Of a stretch of DNA of 64,000 nt, positions 55,679-64,000 are shown piece after piece. The notes under the pieces were generated by a model that saw only the letters and a program-made list of their open reading frames with translations, had not been told where the DNA came from and searched no databases. This stretch comes from Aquilaria yunnanensis (lineage: Eukaryota > Streptophyta > Magnoliopsida > Malvales > Thymelaeaceae). The stretch spans positions 59,114,001 to 59,178,000 of the forward strand of contig CM077597.1 in assembly GCA_039654915.1 (NCBI GenBank). Direction: 5' to 3'. Numbering within the stretch: position 1 is the stretch's first letter; each line of letters starts with the position of its first letter. A program made the translations under genes and the position numbers.

Positions 55679-58106
55679 ATGTCTGATCCGGCCCCGTTCA
55701 ATCCGACCCCATTGCTAACTGTCTGACCTCTCCCCGAGAGCTTTCTTCCTCCCGAATCTCATCCTTGTAGTACCACTCTGGAGAAGGTGAGGAACTGGAT
55801 GGCTAAGTATTACCTTCCTTCTTACCTCGTCCCGAGGTTGCCCATCCCGGGCACCTACGGCTTTATGTCAGATTCCCATGAGGTTACCATTTACCGAGCT
55901 CTGTTGAAAACCAGTCTTCAGTACCCCCCTCACCGCGTAATTTGTGAATTTTGCAAATTCCACGGGATCGCCGTGATCCAACTTCCCCTGACTTCTCACT
56001 CCTACTTCAATTCTTTTCTCTGCATGTGTGGGGTGTTTAAGATAAAGCCCCATTTTATTTTCTTCATGCAGTACTACAAACTCCACCCGGTCCCGAAGGG
56101 CGGCTTTTATTTCCTGCTTCCCCGAGGGTCCGGGAGCAAAAAGTTTACCTTCACCTTTGACAACAAGGATAGCTGGCGGGGGTGGCAAAAGAAGTTTTTC
56201 TTCCTGCCGGTCCCCGAGCTTTGGCATCATGTGCCCACCAGATGGGCTTCGGGGACCCTGAAGATGGAAGTCGTTGATCCCCGAAAACTCCTGACTTCAG
56301 AGCTGGCTGTCGAGTTTGATCGATTTGATAGGCTCATCCGGGCCGTGGCAGACTGGGACCCCGAGGTCCTTTCGCGTTCATTTTACCCTTTTCCCATCAA
56401 GTGGGATCTCATGACCGAGGAGGTCCTTCGGGAGATGGGAGTAGTGGACGCGCACAAGAGTGATCCCGGGATGGCCGTGCCCGTTCTTCCGGGAAAAAGT
56501 CTTGGATAGTCATTCTCCTTCGAGGCAAGATCACATATGAGTATTTTGCCGAGAGTAAGTCTCTTTCCTGTTTTTGATACCTTTTTTCCTTTTGGACTTA
56601 TGCTGATACTTTTTCCTTTTGCAGAGATGGGCGATCAATCTGCTGAATCTTACAAGTCGCTCTTCCTCGGCCAAGCCGACAGGGGGGAGCAGACGCGCAA
56701 GAAGGCGCCTGCTAAAAGGAAGAAGTTGATCGGCAACAGGCCTTCTAGGGCCAAGAATTCTAGGGCTATTACTCCCTCTCCTAAAGTCATTGTGGAGGTG
56801 CAGGATCAATCCCCTGCTCTTCCTTCAACGCCGACGGACCTTCCTTCAGACCCTGCCCTTCTTGGGGCAACACTGAGCCCCATTCTTCCCACCGAGTCTT
56901 CTTCTGAGCAAAGACCTGCTCAGGAACTTGAAGAGAGCAGAAGAAGGAAGGGGAAGAACATTCCCGGTGAAGTCCGGGAGGGTGAGCCTGAAGATGACGT
57001 TGCCGAAGTTCTACTAGGTTGGTTCCTTAGCCATTCTCCTGCAAGCCTTAGTATTTTTTGTATCTATGATTTTTTGGATGATTGGCTAAGGGATGACGTA
57101 CTGACAGAACTTCGACATAAACTTTCAGAGGATATGCCTGCGACTCCCTAGATGAACGCTCACGCCTGGCAAAGGGCTCTTTGGGACAAGCTGATCCCTC
57201 TTGGCAAGGTGCCGAGGGAGCCCTTCTGGACGTTCACAGAGGACATGAACTTGTTCTCTGAGGATAGCCAGTTGATGGCTCCTCAAGTGGTGACGGGGGT
57301 GATGACAGGGGCCACCTTTCAGTCGCTCATTACCGAATGTCCCAACAAGGAGATCCTCGCGGCAAGGATGACCGAGCACACCACCCAGGTAGTTATCTCC
57401 CCTTTGTTTACTTAGAGATTTTCCTTCTAAGTTTCCATCATTCTTTTGATACTCATTCGGGGCCTTGTTTTTTGCAGCTTTTGGCATACAGTGGGTATTT
57501 CCGCACTTGGGCATCGAAGCAAACAGCGGCCCGTTCTCGGTCTGAAGAATCTTTGAGCAAAATGAAGGAGGTTTGCACCAGGCATGTCCTCAAATATGAT
57601 GAGCTCAAAATTTTGAAGGAGGACGTTGTGAATCTTTGGGCCGAACTCGCAATGAGCAAGCAGGAACTTCTTCTTGATTTTTTAGCCAAGCTCGAGGACC
57701 TCGGCTCGAATTGTGCAGTTCTTTCTTTAGAGAATGAGGCCCTTCGAAAGGTGAACACTCAAGATGGTGATAACCTGACGGAGGTGCTCACTTTGAATGC
57801 CGAGCTCGAGGCTAAGGTTGAATCCCTGAAGAAGGGGGCCAAGAGTAAGAGAAAGAAGAAGCTGGAGGAGAAGATCGCCAACCTTAAGACCGAACTGGCT
57901 TCTGCGTGGCGCGCCACCAGGTCCTTACTCAGCACCCTGAGCTCGACATTTCCTACCTGTTCGCTCTGGATTTTCCCAAGGGGCCTCAGGAGGTATGGTC
58001 AAAGCCAGATTTTCTCAATCTTCCTCCAGCTAAGCCGATGCCTCCAACTGAGCCTAATGACAATAAAGATGATGATGAGACATCAGATGTCCCGGCTCAG
58101 CCATAG
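55679..58106 (+). pseudogene. Antisense spliced gene of Tat-5, four exons
   Basis: Exon 1 (55679-56554) has the Transposase_28-like domain (CEFCKFHGIAV, FLCMCGVFKI, YYKLHPVPKGGFYF, SWRGWQKKFF), with a stop at 55724-55726 and a 1-base insertion near 56490. Intron 1 is 56555-56624. Exon 2 (56625-57017) is basic then acidic, ending ...RRRKGK-type text. Intron 2 is 57018-57128. Exon 3 (57129-57388) has TAG at 57149 where Tat-4 has TGG. Intron 3 is 57389-57477. Exon 4 (57478-58106) is a coiled coil with a small deletion near 57903. The stop is the TAG at 58104-58106. It is the only copy with all four exons and all three introns present. Confidence 0.82.
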
Positions 58107-58444
58107 GCTTCTTCTTATTTTCTTCTACTCCTGCTTGCTTGTACATCTTTGCCTTAGAATTTTTTAATTAAGATTCTTTCTCCAATCTCCATTCGTTCTT
58201 CTGAATAGGATTCTTCAGAAGTAATTCTAAGCACGCACTTTCGGTGAATTGTTCGCTCTTACTTCTTTGTGAAGAGTAGTTTTAGACTTTTTCTGAATCT
58301 CCGCCGAGTTTATACTCCATCAAGGAGTTAATTCCGAAAGGAGAGCCATTAAGGAACTATGGCGACAACATTCGGCTTGTGTCTTTATTAACGACTGTGG
58401 GGAAGAGTAACTACAATCTTTCTGAAAAAAGTTCTTAGTATAGA
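58107..58444. other. Spacer between antisense gene and pol of Tat-5
   Basis: T-rich non-coding DNA between convergent genes. A short inverted pair (cttctgaa...ttcagaag, about 58200-58221) is the only visible structure. Confidence 0.45.
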
Positions 58445-59684
58445 ATTTCTTTAGGGCATCCGAATGCCAGGTATTTTTTAGTTCTCCTCCTTCGATGTCA
58501 CCGAGCTTGTATACTCCCTTTCGGACCTCATCCAGGACCAAGTAAGGTCGTTTCAAATTTGGCTGAAGTACCCCATGGGACGGTTTTCGGGGTTCAAACT
58601 CGGCCTTTCAGAGGATGAGGTCTCCTTTCCTTATTTCTTTAGGCCTAGCATGCAAGTTTGCAGCAATGGCCACTCTTTGCTGAAAGGCCTTTCTTCTGAG
58701 CTCGGCCATCTCTCTGTGCTCATCTACTAGGTCGAGCTTGGTTCTCAACCCAAGGTCATTTCCTCCTTCGTCGCACACCTGTATTCTATTTGATGGCCGC
58801 ACTACCTCCACAGGGATAATAGCCTCTGTGCCGAAGACTAGCGAAAAAGGTGTTTCACCCGTTGCCCTTCGGGGCGTTCTCCGATAGATCCACAGTACAC
58901 TAGGAAGTTCTCCTGGCCATTTTCCCTGTGCCTCCTCCAATCTCTTTTCATACCATCTTTTAGGGTCCTGTTAGACACCTCTACTTGTCCGTTGCTCTGG
59001 GGATGAGCTACGGGGGTGAAGTGCATCTTTATTCCGAGGTTGGTGATGAATTCCTGGAACCCTTTGTCAATAAACTGGGAACCATTATCGGCGACTATCA
59101 CCATCGGTATGCCAAACCTGCATATAATTCCTTTCCAGACAAATTTTTGTATATCCTTTGTTGTGATGGTTACTAGGGGCTCTGCCTCTATCCACTTGGT
59201 GAAGTAGTCCACTGTGACCACGCATAATTTCACTCCTCTGGGTGCTCTCGGGAGTGGCCCGATGAGGTCAACGCCCCACACTGCAAAAGGACAGGGGTAG
59301 TCTATCGAGTTTATTATTTCCGAGGGCAATCTTTGAACTTTTGCATGTCTCTGGCAACTGTCACATTTTTGGATGAACTGTCTTACGTCGTTTCTTAACG
59401 TGGGCCAAAAATACCCTTGGCGAAGTATCACTACTGCCAAGGCGTCAGTCCCGATGTGTGCACCGCAGATTCCCTCGTGGACTTCCTCAAGAATTTCCCT
59501 AGTGTTCTTTGCGCCAATACATCTTTGCAATGGACTTGCATATCCTTGTTGATATAGTTCTTCCCCTATCAAGAAGTATCGTCCGGAACATCTTCACACT
59601 TTTTTTGCTTCATGAGGGTCTTGGGGAAGCTCCGAGCTCGTGGTATTTTGCCAAAGTTGGATCTTTTGCACTGTAGTCCCCTGC
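58445..59684 (-). pseudogene. pol: Tat-5 integrase and end of second RNase H
   Basis: 59572-58838 is open. It has HHCC (HEGICGAHIG...CDSCQRH) and a complete DDE triad (WGVDLIG, VADNGSQF, GQVEVSNRT). A frameshift near 58940 moves to the frame of 58940-58608 (ETPFSLVFGTEAIIPVE), and the GPY end (KRPYLVLDE) lies in another frame at 58556-58450. Around 59632 about 180 bp between the RNase H and integrase is deleted, relative to Tat-1, between two agctc words. The gene continues right of solo LTR S2 at 62955. Confidence 0.9.
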
Positions 59685-62600
59685 TGTCACACCTCACTCA
59701 GGCCCTGGCCTATCATTTACTAATTTAACTCCCAAACCCAATATTTAATTTCAAAGTGTTTGGTTCAGCCAAGCAAGTAATGGCAACTTTTAAGTCTTAT
59801 TTTCTTAAGTTAAGAGGCCTGGGAGGTGGCCCAGGTGGCTTTAACAAGACCCATTAACAACTTGCAGCAAGGGCAAGGCCCAAAACCCCTAACTTGCACA
59901 ACAAGCAAGGTTTCAATTAATAACTTGCATAACAAGCAAGGCAACACTTAAATGCAATTTAAGTGCATACATGGTGTGCATCAAGTGTACTAACTATATG
60001 GCAACCAAGAAGCCCACAAGGTTGGTTTAGATTTCTGAAAACAACAAGTAAAAATGCATGATGCTCTCGGCCTACTAATGTACATGCCATTATGCACCAC
60101 AGTTCCACATAACTAGGTCCATAACCATTCACATAAAAGTGGCAACTTTGGCCCATAATATCCAGCATACATAGGCAAGCATAATGCCATCCATAAGTCC
60201 ATACATAAATTGGCATCCAAAATCCACAAAACATCCACAAACTAGGTATCCAAGACTACATATATGAACAAATCAAAATGGTAGTATACCTAGTATCTAC
60301 CATGGCTATAAATGCCAAGCATCCATAAGTTGTTCATGCCAAGTTACATACAACCAGAGACCATACTCCTAATGGTCAAACAAAACCTTGAGAATCCCAT
60401 ACAGAAGTACACACTGCAACACCAAACCTATGGCCATATTCATGGTCATAAAGGTGAATACCACAATTAGAGCTAAAGTCCAAGTATCCATGCACTCCTA
60501 GGCAGTTCCCACTCTACAGCCTGCAGACTTAAAACATAAGTCTCGGCCAACCATAGGTAAATAAGACTTGTAATGAAACCAAAATGCTACGCCAAGCACA
60601 CATTGGCACATACCTTGGTAACTAAGCAAATAAACACTAAGCACACACACAAGACAGCTTAGCACTACTCAGGCCGAATATCCTTGCCTGAAAAAAATAA
60701 AGGATTGGCAGTGAGCATATAACTCAGTAGGATTCATTTAAAACATATACAACTCATATTGAGTCTATTTAGTTAAGCTGAGTAATCACTCAAAGCTTAA
60801 CCTCCCATTAGTTAGCTCAACCTGCAAAACAAACACCAAGACAAGAAAAACAGGCATATACATATACAAGACAGATAAGTAAGTCAAATATTTCTTAAGT
60901 GGGGTTAGCATGCACAAGGAAACACCAAAGCACACAAGTACACACACACACTCCACAATGTTGCTCTCGGCCATATAAGCCATACATGTACCCATGTGCA
61001 TTTCTTGCACACAACTTACCAATACACCATTTCCATTTGGAGCTCCCAAAATGCCAAGCAAATAGGCCACATTTACTTGCATTTCTACTACATGTACCAT
61101 AGTTAATTAGCTAATCAACAAAACATCCAAGTATAAGCATTAAGCCCATCAAGCCACTAAGGTCATATGGCACATTTAACCATCACTTAGCCACTCTAAA
61201 CGCTTGAATCATGGTGTACATTACCAAGCAAAGTCAAGTGCCAGTGAACCCTACCTCAATAGCTCTCGGTCTCAAGCCAACTTCAAATGTCCAAGTGCCC
61301 TTCAACCACAATGCCTACCATAACAATACATAGGCATTAACAACACAAACCCATGGATTAACTACCATGATTTCTATGAAGGACACTACAATACACGCAC
61401 CTAAGCTCTCGGCCAAAGTGCCCACCTTCACATAGTTATACTATCCATCCTTCTAATTCATTACATAATCATGTAATCACCCATATTGCTTGCTCATGGC
61501 ACAATTACCATGTAACCAAGTAAAACACACTATTTCCCATTAAGTTTAGCTCTCGGCTAAAATGCCCATAATCACATAACAATGTGCTTCATCAACTTAG
61601 TTCATCATATAATCACCAAATCACCACTAAACATGTTTCATGGCATCATTACCATGTACTCAAGTAATGGGCACTAAATTATACCACTTCAAGCTTTCGG
61701 CCATAAAATCCAATTTCACCCACATTTGTTCTTCATCATTCCAACCCAACATACATTCACTATATCATCAATAATCAAGGGTCATGGCATCAATGCCATG
61801 TAGTTAGAGGTAGAACATGAATTACCTCAAATTCACCTTTCGGCCAACACACTAACTTCCACAAATTTGGTGTCCTTCACCCCAACAACCTATCACAAGA
61901 TTACATAGGTAATATCAAGCATCAAACATGGATAAATTTCCATCTTTAAGAAGAAGAACACCATGTTCATTCATCCAATTCATTCGGCCAGCATTTCACT
62001 TCCAAACCGAAGCATTTCTTGCTCATTTAACTTAATACATCTTCAATTGAGCACTTAGGTTCCTTGTACATGGAAGAACTTCCATGAATTCATGGAGACA
62101 TGGACATTACCTCAAAACCCTAGCTTAATTAAGCTCAGTTTCCTTGAATCTTCAAGAACCAAGCTTGATTCCAAGCAAGCACAAGCCGAAACACTCTTCT
62201 CCAAGCATGAATTCTTCAAGTATCTTCAAGAATCATGGATTTCAAAGCCAAAATATGAAAGAACTCTCAAGAACACTCTCGGTTTAACAAGAACAAGCAA
62301 GCCCGGAATGAACAAATGGCCTTGGACTTGATTTCGGGTGAAAGTCATGTGTTTTTAGTTGGCTAGAATGCCAACTTTGCCTTCCACAATTTTGCATGGT
62401 GCAAAGTAGTCTTCCAAGCCCATATAAGTACAATGCCGCCCTTAAACTTGTGGTTAAATGGACACTTAAGTCAATTCTTGGCCCATTGTGCCAAGCACAT
62501 GATAAACACAAGTACCAAGATGTCATAAGTACCCTTGTAAAACCGGCCATGTAACTAAACTAATGACTAGTTAGCTTAACTAGTAACTAGTGAATAGTAC

Positions 62601-62954
62601 ACTAGTGGTAGACAAGAATTTGACTAGCAATCATTGTTGTCTCCCAAAAATGGTCTAGTCTTGGACTAGCCATCATAAAATTTTACATGGCCAACAATGC
62701 CATCCTTAAGCTTGTGGTTTCACTTGTACCACTTAACTTAGTGCACAATTTAGTCCCCTTTCTCTGTTTTCTGTCAGCTTTCGCATATTACATTTTCTAT
62801 GTGCAATTAAGTCCTGAAAGTCTCCAGTTTTGCACATAAGTCACTGTACTAGTCTCCGAAGCTTCTCTTACTTCCCCTTTCTATTTTCTCTCATTTTCCT
62901 TGGTTTTCCTTGATATTCCTTGGCCTAAGCCAGGCACTCAGGAGGTGCCTAACA
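59685..62954 (-). mobile_element. Solo LTR S2 (Tekay type, expanded)
   Basis: 3,270 bp. The plus strand reads TGTCACACC...CCTAACA, with perfect duplications cctgc at 59680-59684 and 62955-62959. It is about 700 bp longer than the other Tekay LTRs here, which is accounted for by the tandem array at 61263-62120. It is inserted in the second RNase H of Tat-5 pol. Confidence 0.95.
61263..62124. repeat. Diverged tandem array, period 143-144 bp, inside S2
   Basis: A CTYTCGG-type landmark occurs at 61263, 61406, 61550, 61694, 61837 and 61981 (the last as cattcgg), giving spacings of 143, 144, 144, 143 and 144. A second landmark, catggca...ccatg, recurs in the later part of units 2-4. The matching stretch is single-copy in the 2.57 kb LTRs (near 30815-30960). 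Confidence 0.8.
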
Positions 62955-64000
62955 CCTGCCATCTGTCGGACCACCAGCTGAGAATCACTGTGGGCTTTCA
63001 GGTTTCTCACACCAATCTTTCTAGCAAGGCGCAACCCTGCTATGAGAGCCTCATACTCTGCCGCATTGTTGGTGACACTAAACCCGAATTTGATGGCTTT
63101 CATTACTTCCATGCCTTCGGGGCCGCGAATGACTACCCCGGCTCCCTAATGTTTAGAGCCGGAGGCCCCGTCTACGAACAGAGTCCATTTTGGCTCACTT
63201 TTTCCAAGGTCCAACTAATCATTCTCGGCGAAAGGGACTTCGGCAATGAAGTCTGCCAAGGCTTGGGCTTTTATTGCTTTCCTTAGTTCATAAGTGATAT
63301 CGTACTCACCAAGCTCTATGCACCACTTCGAAAGCCTTCCCGAATGGTCTACCGTCTTCATGACATCTTGAAGGGGTAGATTACTTCGGACAATGATGGG
63401 ATGAGCCTGAAAATATGGACGCAGTCTCCTACTTGCTAGTACTAAGGCATAGATAGCTTTTTGTAGTAAGGGGTACCTAATTTTGGCTCCATGTAGAGAT
63501 TTGCTCACGTAATAGACTAGCCATTGTACCGCTCCTTCTTCCTTTACGAGGACCGAGCTCAGTGCTTTTTCAGCAACAGCAAGGTATAGCACAAGGGGTT
63601 CTCCCTCTCGAGGCTACCGAAGAGTGGGTAGTTGGGCCAGGTAAACTTTGAGCTCTTCCCGGGCCTTCTGGCAATCCTCGTTCCAAGGATGATCGTTGTT
63701 TTCAAGGTTGTCACTATTTTTTGCTGCCTTAGTGAATACCTTAAAGAATGCTCGAAAATGGTCTCCATACCTGGAGATGAACCTGCTAAGGGAGGTTATT
63801 TGCCCGTAAGCCTTTGCACATCTTTTGTTCTGACAGGAGTTCGGAATTCAAGCAGAGCTTTGACTTTTTCTGGGTTGGCATTGATACCCCTTTCCGATGC
63901 CATAAATTTGAGGAACTTTCCTGAAATTACGCCGAAGACACACTTCTCGAGAATGAGATGAATTTTGAAATGCTCTAAGTTGGTGGAAAGTTTCCTCCAA
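62955..64000 (-). pseudogene. pol: Tat-5 pol: second RNase H, first RNase H and RT end, continuing out of the window
   Basis: Read leftwards from 64000: the end of RT, the thumb and connection, first RNase H (63592-63215: LYLAVAEKALSSVLV, again no TDAS), then the archaeal-like RNase H (63112-62960: NAAEYEALIAG, SDSQLVVRQ). Frameshifts occur near 63610 and 63800. The RT catalytic motifs, protease, gag and 5' LTR would lie beyond 64000. Confidence 0.88.

Noticed and set aside
61263..62124. Host microRNA or satellite locus
   Set aside because: The array lies wholly inside a TSD-flanked LTR. No long stem of miRNA type is seen.
1..64000. tRNA, rRNA, bacterial operon or virus insertion
   Set aside because: No cloverleaf, rRNA core, ribosome binding site pattern or viral gene order was recognised. 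All coding remnants fit plant Ty3/gypsy elements.

Overview
The window is repeat DNA from a plant nuclear genome, almost certainly an angiosperm, although I cannot name the species. I recognise no host gene, tRNA, rRNA or CRISPR array. Nearly every base belongs to nested, mostly dead LTR retrotransposons of two Ty3/gypsy lineages. One is a Tat/Retand-type lineage (non-chromovirus, dual RNase H, with an extra gene antisense to gag-pol). The other is a Tekay/Del-type chromovirus (long LTR of about 2.57 kb, CCHC gag, DTGAS protease, chromodomain at the integrase end). Several solo LTRs belong to a third, orphan family called L here. Names such as Tat-1, Tekay-P and LTR A are local labels for this window only.

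Layout. 1-801: antisense gene fragment of a plus-oriented Tat element (Tat-0). 802-8017: Tat-1, minus orientation, 3' LTR (A1) to reverse transcriptase, with its 5' half missing. 8018-11480: Tat-2, 3' end of a plus-oriented sister element (antisense gene, PPT, LTR A2), joined to Tat-1 head to head so that 802-3790 and 8021-11480 form a large inverted repeat. 11481-12782: 3' half of a Tekay LTR. 12783-13095: another antisense-gene fragment (Tat-3). 13096-15632: non-coding element with arms of about 700 bp in inverted orientation, carrying solo LTR A3. 15633-28749: Tekay-P, plus orientation, 5' LTR missing, broken by solo LTRs C1 (itself carrying L1), L2, A4 and C2.

28750-51141: Tat-4, plus orientation. 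It runs from the end of a 5' LTR with its PBS, through gag, protease, RT, two RNase H domains and integrase, to the antisense gene. The complete minus-strand Tekay-M (29223-42165, TSD ccacc, carrying solo LTR S1) sits in its gag and solo LTR L3 sits in its pol. 51142-54162: fragments of Tekay and Tat LTRs. 54163-64000: Tat-5, minus orientation, from 3' LTR (D) through antisense gene to pol, carrying a 3.27 kb solo LTR (S2). It continues beyond the window.

How the parts work together. In the Tat elements gag-pro-pol is read in one direction. The extra gene, with an N-terminal domain I recognise as the Transposase_28 / putative gypsy-type transposon family (PF04195) and a coiled-coil C-terminus, is read from the opposite strand toward pol. 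It has its own TATA box 260-300 bp before the ATG and three GT-AG introns at conserved places. Five copies or fragments are visible, all damaged. I consider this spliced antisense gene the most interesting system in the window. Other notable signals are a conserved hairpin at the tip of Tat LTRs, a repeated hairpin motif between pol and the antisense gene of Tat-1, and a precise 143-144 bp tandem periodicity in solo LTR S2. Element boundaries rest on TG...CA ends and 5-bp target duplications read directly from the sequence. Family names rest on motif recognition without a database search.
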